Source: Veillonella denticariosi JCM 15641
GTDB taxonomy: Bacteria; Bacillota; Negativicutes; Veillonellales; Veillonellaceae
DNA length: 64,000 nucleotides
Direction of reading: 5' to 3'
Assembly: GCF_002959855.1 (NCBI RefSeq)
Contig: NZ_PPDB01000001.1
Span: forward strand, 369,540-433,539
The notes beneath the pieces were generated by a model. That model was not told the DNA's origin. It did no database searches and worked only from the letters and a program-made list of their open reading frames with translations. Below, piece by piece: positions 8,455 through 16,152 of this stretch. Each line of letters begins with the position of its first letter. Positions within the stretch are counted from its first letter, which is position 1. The translations under genes and the position numbers were made by a program.

Positions 8455-8630
8455 TGTAAGGATAAAAATTTGATTCTGGAAAAGTAATACACTAAACTTC
8501 TCTCTCTTAATAAGTTCTCTCTCATACTTTTCCTGATCACATATACTCTCTCTCAACAGTCCTTACACTCTCAAGCTATATGCATAAAAGGCATTCGTTA
8601 GCGTCAGCTGATGAATGCCTTTTGTGTTTT
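8455..8630 (+). ncRNA. Candidate small RNA with CU-rich loops
   Basis: A non-coding stretch of about 175 bases between a promoter and a strong terminator. GTAAGGA (8456-8462) pairs with TCCTTAC (8560-8566), and GGAAAAGTA (8478-8486) pairs exactly with TACTTTTCC (8525-8533). The loops and linkers carry three CTCTCTC tracts (two between 8499 and 8523, one near 8546-8553) plus a shorter CTCTC near 8568. Such tracts could pair with purine-rich Shine-Dalgarno sites, including the GGAGAGA of htrA just downstream. A 17-bp terminator stem (8586-8602 with 8607-8623, loop GTCA, two G-U pairs) ends it. No credible peptide frame is present. I do not recognise an RNA family. Confidence 0.6.
8586..8630 (+). 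terminator. Intrinsic terminator of the small RNA
   Basis: A 17-bp stem with a GTCA tetraloop, ending TTTTGTGTTTT. Confidence 0.9.
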
Positions 8631-8687
8631 ATAACTCTTATGTCGCAACGTAAAATATTGCAGTGTAAACTATTGAAAATTGGAATA

Positions 8688-8716
8688 TTGCATTATGAAA
8701 GTTTGCGTACTATAAT
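8688..8716 (+). promoter_or_regulatory. htrA promoter
   Basis: TTGCAT, 17-bp spacer, perfect TATAAT, about 48 bp before the start codon. An AATATTGCA direct repeat (near 8655 and 8684) overlaps and precedes the -35 box. Confidence 0.75.
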
Positions 8717-8763
8717 TAGTTCATCAAAGTTAGTTTTATAAAATTAAATATAAAGGAGAGATT

Positions 8764-9870
8764 ATGAATTTTTCAAAATATAAGAAAAGCATCATCGCCT
8801 GTATCCTGGCTTTGAGCGTTGGATTAGGCGGGGGCTATTACTATTTCGGCAATCCTGCAGGAGGGGATCAGCCTACTGTACGGGAGCAGACAAAGCAGAC
8901 GAAACCGTTGACTGAAACCCGTAATACCTTTGTCGTACAGGCGGCCAAAAAATCGGGTCCTGCTGTAGTCGGTATTACTACGCAGGTATTTCAAAAAGAT
9001 ATCTTTAATCGCACGATTTATGCGGGAGAAGGCGTAGGATCCGGTGTGCTCATCGATAATGACGGTCATATTGTTACAAACAATCATGTTGTGTCCGGCG
9101 CTAAAAATGGAGAGGTGACGGTATCGTTATCTGATGGCAGCACCGTAACAGGTACTGTCATCGGTACGGATCCGCAAACGGATTTGGCGGTTGTTAAAAT
9201 TACACCGCCTAAGAATATTAAACCTATTGAAATCGGGGACTCCGATTCCTTACAGGTCGGGGAACCGGCTATTGCTATTGGTAATCCGTTGGGACTTGAA
9301 TTTAAAGGTTCGGTTACGTCCGGTGTTATCAGTGCATTAGCACGAACCATTGACGATCAGGGACAACGATTCCCGTTGATTCAAACGGATGCGGCCATCA
9401 ATCCGGGAAATTCCGGCGGTGCTCTTATTAATGCGGATGGGGAGTTAATCGGCATTAACAGTGCTAAAATTTCCAAAGAAGGCGTTGAAGGGATGGGCTT
9501 TGCGATTCCTATAAATTCCGCCAAGCCGATCATCGACTCTATTATCAAAAACGGTAAGGTTATACGTCCTTACCTCGGCGTATGGGCCGTGGATAAACAG
9601 ACGGCAGCGCGCAACAATGTGAGCTATGAAGGTGATGGACTTCTCATCGTTCAACTGGATTATAACGGGCCTATGGCACAAGCGGGACTCGTAGAAGGCG
9701 ATACGATTGATCAGATTGACGGAAAGGACGTCACTAATCTCATCGGATTGAAAGAACAAATTGATTCTAAGAGTCCGGGAGATACGATTTTGGTATCCTA
9801 TACTCATAACGGGCGTTCAAAGAGCACACAGGTTAAATTGGGGGCTGTAAGTTCTCAATCCGGTAAATAA
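8764..9870 (+). CDS. htrA: HtrA/DegP-like serine protease
   Basis: A 368-residue trypsin-like protease with one PDZ domain, anchored by a transmembrane helix at residues 10-28 and acting outside the cytoplasmic membrane on misfolded envelope proteins. The catalytic triad is visible: His in TNNHVV (about 107), Asp in TDLAVVKI (about 140) and Ser in NPGNSGGAL (about 217). The PDZ domain spans about 265-355. The start follows AAAGGAGAG. It has its own promoter and lies downstream of a two-component system and a candidate sRNA. Confidence 0.93.
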   Translation: MNFSKYKKSIIACILALSVGLGGGYYYFGNPAGGDQPTVREQTKQTKPLTETRNTFVVQAAKKSGPAVVGITTQVFQKDIFNRTIYAGEGVGSGVLIDNDGHIVTNNHVVSGAKNGEVTVSLSDGSTVTGTVIGTDPQTDLAVVKITPPKNIKPIEIGDSDSLQVGEPAIAIGNPLGLEFKGSVTSGVISALARTIDDQGQRFPLIQTDAAINPGNSGGALINADGELIGINSAKISKEGVEGMGFAIPINSAKPIIDSIIKNGKVIRPYLGVWAVDKQTAARNNVSYEGDGLLIVQLDYNGPMAQAGLVEGDTIDQIDGKDVTNLIGLKEQIDSKSPGDTILVSYTHNGRSKSTQVKLGAVSSQSGK

Positions 9871-9920
9871 GTTTTGATTAATAGTGTTAAGATATGCCTG
9901 AATTGTAAATGATGTACATG

Positions 9921-9982
9921 GTCCTCTAAATGTGAAAAACATAGATAGAAACTGTGAATTCTCCATTTAGAGGATTATTATT
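9921..9982 (+). terminator. Probable terminator after htrA
   Basis: TCCTCTAAATG (9922-9932) pairs with CATTTAGAGGA (9964-9974) around a long loop, followed by TTATTATTT. Confidence 0.6.
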
Positions 9983-9999
9983 TATATTTTGTATTTTAA

Positions 10000-10034
10000 A
10001 GTACCTTGCATTATATAGTACCTTGTGTTATAAT
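10000..10034 (+). promoter_or_regulatory. padR promoter containing a direct-repeat operator
   Basis: TTGCAT (10006-10011), 17 bp, TATAAT (10029-10034). A 16-base unit AGTACCTTGYRTTATA occurs twice, at 10000-10015 and 10017-10032. The -35 box lies in the first copy and most of the -10 box in the second. This is a good candidate for autoregulation by PadR. Confidence 0.7.
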
Positions 10035-10109
10035 GTATTTGCTGGTAGATAATGATGTCTATAAGTGAACTTTCACATTGCCTATGGGCACTGTCCAAAG
10101 GGAGGAACT

Positions 10110-10439
10110 ATGCAAGTTCAATTAAAAAAAGGTGTTATGGATATGCTCGTGCTTGCATTACTGACACAGAATGATTGCTATGGTTATGAAATTGTGAGTA
10201 CGATTTCGGAGTATATTGAGATTTCGGAAGGTACTATATATCCATTGTTTAATCGATTAAAGAAAGAGAAGTACGTTGAAACGTATTTGAAAGAGTCGCC
10301 TACAGGACCATCGCGGAAGTATTATCACATTACGGCGGATGGGCGTATGGCCTATGCCAGAATGCGTCAGGAATGGGATGAATTTTCCGGTATTATCAAC
10401 ATCCTGTTGAAAGGAGTCGACTATAATGACCAAAAATAA
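10110..10439 (+). CDS. PadR-family transcriptional regulator
   Basis: A 109-residue winged-helix protein. The ATG at 10110 is preceded by GGGAGG; an upstream in-frame GTG (10065) lacks a site and would add residues not seen in the family. The PadR domain includes LKKGVMDMLVLALL, GYEIVSTISEYIEISEGTIYPLFNRLKKEKYV and YYHITADGR. PadR proteins are usually repressors of membrane-stress or drug-response genes. The stop overlaps the DUF1700-type gene by 14 bases, the usual PadR-DUF1700 pairing. Confidence 0.9.
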   Translation: MQVQLKKGVMDMLVLALLTQNDCYGYEIVSTISEYIEISEGTIYPLFNRLKKEKYVETYLKESPTGPSRKYYHITADGRMAYARMRQEWDEFSGIINILLKGVDYNDQK

Positions 10440-10998
10440 TTTTTTAGAAGCATTGCGCAATATTTTTAAGAAAGCGCGCGTTGCCGATGTGGAAAGTATC
10501 ATAGAAATCTATGAGGAGCATTTCGCTGCCGGTTATGAAAAGGGTTTGACCGATGGTGAAATTATAAAATCGTTGGGGACTCCAGAAGAAATCTATGCAT
10601 CCTATGTAGACGCGGGTATTATTACGGATACTTCGGGGCAGGACGGTGAAAGTAAAGCGATTAATATGCAGGCTCTTTATGAGCGTTTAGATGATTATAG
10701 AGAACGGTTGTTACCTCAATTGCCGAGTATGGCCAAGAAGGCTTCCCGCACGTTATTGTTCATCGGCAGCATATTATCTTATATTGTAGGGGTTCTTATA
10801 TTTATTATTACACCGGCTGTTTTGTATTTGTTGGGCATCTCCTGGCAGCCGTTTGAAAATGTAACGGCATTTCCCGCTTTATCCATCGTTACGTTGGTTG
10901 CTTTAGGCGGCATGGGATTATTTGCCGGCCTTGTATGTATCTTTATTGGTACAGAACTGCGTGGCGTTCGTGAACGCTACTTCGGAAATTTGGACTGA
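10426..10998 (+). CDS. DUF1700-type (HAAS domain) membrane protein
   Basis: A 190-residue protein. The N-terminal 70 residues resemble the HAAS/DUF1700 module (NFLEALRNIFKKA and IIKSLGTPEEI). Two hydrophobic spans, about residues 108-135 and 145-175, follow. Such proteins are almost always encoded with a PadR regulator and are thought to work with it, possibly as a membrane-bound sensor or anti-regulator; the mechanism is not established. The start is inside padR, so translation is coupled. Confidence 0.8.
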   Translation: MTKNNFLEALRNIFKKARVADVESIIEIYEEHFAAGYEKGLTDGEIIKSLGTPEEIYASYVDAGIITDTSGQDGESKAINMQALYERLDDYRERLLPQLPSMAKKASRTLLFIGSILSYIVGVLIFIITPAVLYLLGISWQPFENVTAFPALSIVTLVALGGMGLFAGLVCIFIGTELRGVRERYFGNLD

Positions 10999-11007
10999 GG
11001 AGGGTTT

Positions 11008-11424
11008 ATGAGACGAATTATAATTGCGGCGATTCTCATGGTTATATGTGCCGTCGGTGCAACGACATCGTTTGTGGTCAATGATTTACCGAATTTCGGT
11101 GAATGGATGAAAACGAATGAACAACAATTCAGACGGCCTCCGAAACATGACGGCCCGCATAAGCATATGGATAAACCGATGATGGATGATCGGAATCAAA
11201 AGGGTCCTCAGGACGGAATGCCTCCTAAGGAAAATCCTGGTCAAGGTCCTCAAAATGGTCCTCAAGGACAGTCAAACCCTCCACAAGGACCGGTGGCTCC
11301 GCCTCAAGGTCAGCCGAATGTACCTCAAGGCCCTATGAATGGAAATCAGCCTGATGGTGCCGTGCCTCCACAAGCATCCAATACGCAACAGGGGGCAGCA
11401 CAACCGAATACACAGGCTCAGTAA
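11008..11424 (+). CDS. Small secreted or anchored Pro/Gln/Asn-rich protein
   Basis: A 138-residue protein starting after GGAGGG. It has a hydrophobic N-terminal segment (about residues 3-24) and then a low-complexity chain rich in Pro, Gln, Gly and Asn with imperfect PQG-type repeats (QGPQNG, PPQGP, PQGQP and so on). A His/Lys/Met-rich patch (about 48-72, PKHDGPHKHMDKPMM) could bind metal. It is third in the padR operon. No family recognised. Confidence 0.7.
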   Translation: MRRIIIAAILMVICAVGATTSFVVNDLPNFGEWMKTNEQQFRRPPKHDGPHKHMDKPMMDDRNQKGPQDGMPPKENPGQGPQNGPQGQSNPPQGPVAPPQGQPNVPQGPMNGNQPDGAVPPQASNTQQGAAQPNTQAQ

Positions 11425-11489
11425 TTATATTGAATGACTGATTGTCAAATATATATCGAATTATCGATTGTGAGTCATATAGGTAAAAT

Positions 11490-11636
11490 CTTTTAGAGGC
11501 GTGGTCATGAAAGTGCATTCATGGCCACCATAGAGCCACACACTCTATGCTGATACATTATGTATCAAAAACTCTCTTACACACAGTAACTACACACACG
11601 CAAAAAGCGCTCCTCATTGAAGGAGCGCTTTTTGTA
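11490..11636 (+). ncRNA. Candidate structured RNA downstream of the padR operon
   Basis: Four consecutive hairpins lie between the padR operon and convergent pyrE. They are GTGGTCATGAA/TTCATGGCCAC (11501-11511, 11518-11528), CATAGAG/CTCTATG (11529-11535, 11543-11549, loop CCACACA), TGATACA/TGTATCA (11551-11557, 11561-11567) and a perfect 13-bp terminator stem. Between the last two is an unpaired CTCTC/ACACACA-rich stretch. A promoter is unclear (TAAAAT at 11484-11489 with a poor -35), so it could also be a processed 3' UTR of the padR operon. An 8-codon frame MKVHSWPP (11508-11534) with a weak AGAGG site is present but unproven. Confidence 0.45.
11602..11635. terminator. Bidirectional terminator between padR operon/RNA and pyrE
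   Basis: A perfect 13-bp stem (AAAAAGCGCTCCT and its complement) with loop CATTGA. A-tract and T-tract flank it symmetrically, so it can serve both strands. Confidence 0.85.
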
Positions 11637-11651
11637 TGTAATTAAATATGC

Positions 11652-11685
11652 ATGACTCACAATATTATCATGTATGACTTACAAC
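11652..11685. repeat. Two direct copies of ATGACTCACAAT-like motif
   Basis: ATGACTCACAAT (11652-11663) and ATGACTTACAAC (11674-11685) are 22 bp apart. An exact inverted copy of the first, ATTGTGAGTCAT, is at 11467-11478, on the other side of the structured RNA. Confidence 0.6.
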
Positions 11686-11745
11686 ATTATCGGATGTTTT
11701 GATATTGTATCGGAAAACAGGAGCGGGTATAGTGTTCCGGGTATT

Positions 11746-12333
11746 TTACTTGATATGTTTGGATCCGCGCTCTGTCATGGCAATGTCGTCTTTACAAAGC
11801 GGGCATTCTTCAGGTTTATATGTAGGGACCTCAAGGTTTAGAAGAGCCTGTACTTTTTCTTTCGGTACACCGAATTCGGCCTTGCCGCCGGAGCGGTTGA
11901 CGAGGAGGCCTACGCCTACGATTTCACCGCCGCTCTGGTTGACTACGTTGACAACCTCTTGAACGGAACCGCCTGTGGTTACGATGTCCTCCACGATGAG
12001 GACACGGGTGCCCGGTTCAATTTTAAAGCCTCGACGTAATGTCATTACGCCTTTTTCGCGTTCCGTGAAGATAGCACGGGTGCCAAGTGCTTTGCCTACT
12101 TCATGAGCCAATAGGATACCGCCGGTCATAGGTCCGATAACGAGTTCCACATTTTGATCGCGGAATCGTTCTGCCAGGTCTTTGCATAGTGTTTCCGTGT
12201 ATTTAGGATGTTGTAAGACGTTGAATTTTTCAACGTACATGGGGCTGTGTAAACCGGAGGTTAACAGAAAATGGCCTTTCAGAATAGCTTGTGTGTCGAT
12301 GAGTAATTGTTTTACTTCTTGTTCTGTCATCAT
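11746..12333 (-). CDS. pyrE: Orotate phosphoribosyltransferase
   Basis: A 195-residue PRTase that converts orotate plus PRPP to OMP in UMP synthesis. The PRPP-binding loop is VLIVEDIVTTGGSV (about 111-124), and TERE and GPMTGGILLAHEVG support the PyrE assignment. It has a Cys pair CPLC near the C terminus. The start overlaps the pyrF stop by 4 bases, so the order is pyrF-pyrE in one transcript. No PyrR-type attenuator was seen upstream. Confidence 0.93.
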   Translation of the reverse strand: MMTEQEVKQLLIDTQAILKGHFLLTSGLHSPMYVEKFNVLQHPKYTETLCKDLAERFRDQNVELVIGPMTGGILLAHEVGKALGTRAIFTEREKGVMTLRRGFKIEPGTRVLIVEDIVTTGGSVQEVVNVVNQSGGEIVGVGLLVNRSGGKAEFGVPKEKVQALLNLEVPTYKPEECPLCKDDIAMTERGSKHIK

Positions 12334-13049
12334 TTTGATAGACTCTCCATTTCTTCAATAATTAGCCGGACTGCTTCGCGAGGTTCTGCTGCCTGGGTAA
12401 TAGGACGGCCTATTACAAGGCGGGAGGCGCCGTCCTGAAGGGCACTTGCCGGGGTGGCGATACGTTTCTGGTCATCTGTAGTCGCAAAAGAAGGACGGAT
12501 GCCAGGTGTGACGATGAGAAAATCTTCGCCACAGGCTTGTCGAATCATTTTCGCTTCGAGGGCGGAGCATACGACGCCGTCCATGCCGCATTCCTTAGCG
12601 AGCCTTGCGAGGCGGATAACTTGATCGGAAATCGGTAACTGACCGCCTGTAGCCGTCCAAGCCTCTTCGTCAAAGCTGGTCAACACGGTGATTGCCAATA
12701 GTTTTGGACGTTCCACGCCGAGCTTTTCCGCACTTTCACGGGCCGCCTGTACCGCTGCTTTCATCATCACGGGGCCGCCCTGCCCATGAATTGTGATTAA
12801 ATTAGCGCCCACATATGTCAAGGACGATACACCGTGGGCCACCGTGTTCGGTATGTCATGTAATTTCAAGTCGAGAAATACATGCTTGCCCTGTTCCTGT
12901 AAATAGCGAATCGTTTTCTCCCCTTCGGCGTAGAATAGTTCCATGCCGACCTTGTAAAAGCTGACCGCGTCACCGAGGGATGTGACGATCGCTTTCACCT
13001 CATCCATGGTGGATACGTCTAGGGCTACGATTAATCTGTCATCTGCCAT
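12330..13049 (-). CDS. pyrF: Orotidine 5'-phosphate decarboxylase
   Basis: A 239-residue type I OMP decarboxylase (OMP to UMP). It shows LIVALDVSTMDE at the N terminus, the catalytic FLDLKLHDIPNTV (Asp-Lys-Asp-Ile about 58-70) and VTPGIRP near 185. A GGAGG site precedes the ATG on the minus strand. A TTGACA about 58 bp upstream could be its -35 box, but the -10 is weak. Confidence 0.94.
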   Translation of the reverse strand: MADDRLIVALDVSTMDEVKAIVTSLGDAVSFYKVGMELFYAEGEKTIRYLQEQGKHVFLDLKLHDIPNTVAHGVSSLTYVGANLITIHGQGGPVMMKAAVQAARESAEKLGVERPKLLAITVLTSFDEEAWTATGGQLPISDQVIRLARLAKECGMDGVVCSALEAKMIRQACGEDFLIVTPGIRPSFATTDDQKRIATPASALQDGASRLVIGRPITQAAEPREAVRLIIEEMESLSK

Positions 13050-13177
13050 GTTACAACCTCCATATTATATATATCTAAATAATTTTTACATATCGAGGCG
13101 GTCCTGTCAATGTAAATCGCCGTAAAATAGGTGACTGATAGGAACCTTCGGGCAGTAGATAATCCGAGGTTTCATGC

Positions 13178-13183
13178 TATAAT
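13178..13183 (+). promoter_or_regulatory. Extended -10 promoter element for the exonuclease gene
   Basis: TGC-TATAAT (TATAAT at 13178-13183) with no good -35 box, 52 bp before the start. Confidence 0.5.
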
Positions 13184-13235
13184 AAATATAGTAATTGATG
13201 ATAATTCTTATATATAGATTTGTGAAAGGAGTCCT

Positions 13236-13865
13236 ATGTTAGATTTTGTTGCATTAGACTTTGAAACAGCCAATAAATTTAAAAATAGCGCCTGCTCGCT
13301 CGCCGTTATCACCGTTAAGGGCGGTCAGATTACAAAAAAGGCGTATAGCCTCATCAAGCCTCCGTTTATGAGCTTTGATGATGAATGTATTGAAATTCAC
13401 GGTATCGAACCGAAGGACGTATTGCATGAAAAAACTTTCGACCGGTTGTGGGATGCCATCTATGAAAACCACTTGAAAGGAAACATCATGGTGGCGCACA
13501 ATGCCAAGTTCGATATGAATGTACTTCGTGCTACATTGGATTATTATAAGATTCCCTGGCCGAATCTTGATTATGCATGTACGGTGAAATTATCACGCGC
13601 CGTATGGCCTGATCTGGTAAACCATAAGTTGAACACAATGGCCGCTTATTTGGGGGTGGAGTTTAAACACCATTACGCTCTCGATGATGCGGAGACTTGT
13701 GCAAAGGTCGTGATGGAGGCCGCTAAACTGCGCGGTGCTGACAGCTTGCCTGACTTGCTTAAAAGCACGGGGGTTCCGTTGGAGCCGTTTATCGATGAGA
13801 AAAATCGGTCGGCTCAGGAGGCTCTACATAAAGAGCCGGAACCGGAGCAAATGTCGTTTTTTTAA
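13236..13865 (+). CDS. DnaQ-type 3'-5' exonuclease (DEDDh)
   Basis: A 209-residue exonuclease. Exo I is FVALDFETAN (Asp-Glu pair at residues 8-10), Exo II is AHNAKFDMNVL and Exo III is HHYALDDAETCAKV, with the catalytic His five residues before Asp. It lacks polymerase or helicase domains, so it is a stand-alone epsilon-like or oligoribonuclease-type enzyme for DNA or RNA 3' ends. AAAGGAG precedes the ATG. The C-terminal 20 residues are charged and rich in Glu. Confidence 0.85.
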   Translation: MLDFVALDFETANKFKNSACSLAVITVKGGQITKKAYSLIKPPFMSFDDECIEIHGIEPKDVLHEKTFDRLWDAIYENHLKGNIMVAHNAKFDMNVLRATLDYYKIPWPNLDYACTVKLSRAVWPDLVNHKLNTMAAYLGVEFKHHYALDDAETCAKVVMEAAKLRGADSLPDLLKSTGVPLEPFIDEKNRSAQEALHKEPEPEQMSFF

Positions 13866-13866
13866 C

Positions 13867-13892
13867 CGGCTGGAATTTGTACAGCCTTTTTG
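13867..13892 (+). terminator. Short intrinsic terminator
   Basis: GGCTG pairs with CAGCC across nine bases, followed by TTTTTG. Confidence 0.65.
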
Positions 13893-13972
13893 TTGTATGT
13901 CATAAATAGACTATGTTATAAATTGACTGATGAGAATATGTGCGACGTATTCGATGGGGAATAGGAGGGACG

Positions 13973-14635
13973 ATGTTAGGAAAAGAACTGTTACGATATG
14001 TGGATCATACGTTGTTAAAACCTACCGCGACGTGGGATGAGGTGAAGCAAATCTGTACGGATGCCGTAACTTATAAAACCGCTTCCGTATGTATTCCACC
14101 TGATTTTGTAGGCGCTGCACATAAAGCCTTTCCGGAGCTTAATGTATGTACCGTTATCGGATTTCCTTTGGGCTATGAGACTACAGACGTGAAGGTGGCC
14201 GAAACGGAACAGGCCATCCTTGACGGGGCCAATGAAATCGATATGGTCGTCAACTTGGGCAAGGTTAAGGAAGGTGACTTTAAGGCCGTTACGTCGGAAA
14301 TCAAGGCGCTTAAAGCTGTCTGCGGCAATAAGGTTTTAAAGGTTATTATCGAGGCGTGTTATCTGACCGATGCGGAAAAGGTCGCACTATGTAGATGCAT
14401 AACCGACGGCGGTGCTGATTATATCAAAACATCGACGGGCTTCGGTAGCGGCGGTGCCAGTATAGAGGACGTATATCTTTTCAAAAAGCATATCGGTCCT
14501 AATGTAAAGATTAAGGCTGCCGGCGGTATTCGCTCCGTAACGGATATGAAGGCCTATATTGAAGCCGGCTGTGCACGTATCGGTGCCAGCGCAGCTGTAG
14601 AACTATTAAAAAATGATTTGGATGAAGATTACTAA
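13973..14635 (+). CDS. deoC: Deoxyribose-phosphate aldolase
   Basis: A 220-residue class I aldolase that splits 2-deoxyribose 5-phosphate to acetaldehyde and glyceraldehyde 3-phosphate. It has the N-terminal YVDHTLLKPTAT, the Schiff-base lysine in KVIIEACYLTD, the second Lys in YIKTSTGFGSGGA and AAGGIRS. The start is the ATG at 13973 after AGGAGGG; a longer in-frame reading from 13940 lacks a site. It is followed by pdp and cdd: a deoxynucleoside salvage group. Confidence 0.94.
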   Translation: MLGKELLRYVDHTLLKPTATWDEVKQICTDAVTYKTASVCIPPDFVGAAHKAFPELNVCTVIGFPLGYETTDVKVAETEQAILDGANEIDMVVNLGKVKEGDFKAVTSEIKALKAVCGNKVLKVIIEACYLTDAEKVALCRCITDGGADYIKTSTGFGSGGASIEDVYLFKKHIGPNVKIKAAGGIRSVTDMKAYIEAGCARIGASAAVELLKNDLDEDY

Positions 14636-14648
14636 TAGATGATGAGAT

Positions 14649-14679
14649 GCCACCTGAGCTTGTCTCAGGTGGCTTTTTA
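14649..14679 (+). terminator. Intrinsic terminator between deoC and pdp
   Basis: A perfect 10-bp stem GCCACCTGAG/CTCAGGTGGC with loop CTTGT and TTTTT. It lies only 14 bases before pdp, so it may act as a partial terminator within the operon. Confidence 0.85.
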
Positions 14680-14692
14680 GACTGGCGGTGAT

Positions 14693-15997
14693 ATGATGCG
14701 CATGTATGATATTATTCTGAAAAAACGGGCCGCTCAGCCATTGACGTCTGAGGAGATTCACTTTGTCATCTCCGGTTATGTGAACGGAGATATACCGGAT
14801 TATCAGGTGAGTGCCTTGTTGATGACCATAGTCTTTAACGGGATGAATAAAGACGAACTCGGTACATTGACATTGGAAATGGCGAAATCCGGTCATATGG
14901 TGGATTTATCCTCGATTGATGGTGTAACCGTAGATAAGCACAGCACGGGCGGTGTAGGGGATAAAACAACCCTGATTATTGCGCCTCTTGTGGCCGCTTG
15001 CGGTGGCAAGGTAGCCAAGATGTCCGGCCGCGGTCTCGGCCATACGGGCGGGACCATCGATAAGATGGAGTCTATCCCGGGCTTGCAGACGGAGATGAAA
15101 CAGGATGCTTTCATTGAACAGGTAAACCGCATCGGACTCGCCGTTATCGGACAGTCGGAAGGACTTGCCCCGGCGGATAAAAAACTATACGCCTTGCGGG
15201 ATGTGACAGGGACCGTCGACAGTATTCCGCTCATTGCATCGTCCGTTATGAGTAAGAAACTGGCATCCGGTGCACAGGCCATTCTCCTCGATGTGAAGGT
15301 CGGCAGCGGAGCATTTATGAAAACCCTGGATGATGCGCGCCAATTGGCACAGGCCATGGTGGATATCGGTAAGGCTAACGGCCGCTTTGTGAAAGCCATC
15401 CTTACCGATATGGATCGCCCTTTGGGGCACGCGATAGGAAATGCACTTGAGATTCGCGAAGTTATCGATACATTGAAGGGCAACGGCCCTGAGGACTTAA
15501 CTCACGAATGCCTTGTTATGGCAGCCCATATGCTTGTTTTAGGCAAGATCTGTGATTATGACACGGCCTTTGAAAGAGTACAACAGGCATTGGATTCCGG
15601 TGCCGCTCTTGAGCGGTTGGGGCTCATGATTTCAGCTCAAGGCGGAGATGTGCGAGTCCTCAATGATGACAGCTTGTTGCCGATCGGTCGTTATACGCGT
15701 GACGTGATTGCACAATCAAATGGATATATCATCCATATGAATACGGAACAATGCGGTATAGCCTCTGTCATGCTCGGTGCAGGACGCACTGTTAAGGATG
15801 GTCCTATTGATTACGGTGCGGGCATTGTGATGCATAAGAAAACAGGTGATGCCGTTTCCAAAGATGATGTAATCGCCACGCTCTATGCCGGTGATGAAAG
15901 TTTGCTTGATGGAGCGGAGAAAACCTATATAGATGCGATAACTATAGATGCGGTAGCACCCGGTGTGTCGAATACGATTTTAGGGATTGTTGAATGA
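14693..15997 (+). CDS. pdp: Pyrimidine-nucleoside (thymidine) phosphorylase
   Basis: A 434-residue enzyme that phosphorolyses thymidine, deoxyuridine or uridine to base and sugar 1-phosphate. The glycosyltransferase family 3 signatures include DKHSTGGVGDKTTL, KMSGRGLGHTGGTIDKMESI and LDVKVGSGAFMK. The protein is full length, with the C-terminal barrel-sandwich domain. Three ATGs (14693, 14696, 14702) compete; GGCGG at 14684 fits the first two, and family members often open MRM. The product deoxyribose 1-phosphate feeds the DeoC route after mutase action. Confidence 0.93.
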   Translation: MMRMYDIILKKRAAQPLTSEEIHFVISGYVNGDIPDYQVSALLMTIVFNGMNKDELGTLTLEMAKSGHMVDLSSIDGVTVDKHSTGGVGDKTTLIIAPLVAACGGKVAKMSGRGLGHTGGTIDKMESIPGLQTEMKQDAFIEQVNRIGLAVIGQSEGLAPADKKLYALRDVTGTVDSIPLIASSVMSKKLASGAQAILLDVKVGSGAFMKTLDDARQLAQAMVDIGKANGRFVKAILTDMDRPLGHAIGNALEIREVIDTLKGNGPEDLTHECLVMAAHMLVLGKICDYDTAFERVQQALDSGAALERLGLMISAQGGDVRVLNDDSLLPIGRYTRDVIAQSNGYIIHMNTEQCGIASVMLGAGRTVKDGPIDYGAGIVMHKKTGDAVSKDDVIATLYAGDESLLDGAEKTYIDAITIDAVAPGVSNTILGIVE

Positions 15998-16152
15998 CGT
16001 ATATTATGTAGTTGTATTATGTTATGCTGAATTGAGTTGAATTGAGTTGAGTTGTATTGTGTAAACTACGTAATATTACATGTGCAATTGTAATATTGAA
16101 TAAGTATCCTGATATCTTGGTGAGATAGTAATAATCGAACATAGGAGTGTAT

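Noticed and set aside
11508..11534. Leader-peptide attenuator (MKVHSWPP).
   Set aside because: No plus-strand gene follows the terminator; pyrE is on the other strand, so there is nothing to attenuate.
13050..13235. PyrR-type attenuator before pyrF.
   Set aside because: No anti-terminator/terminator pair or PyrR-binding loop is visible.
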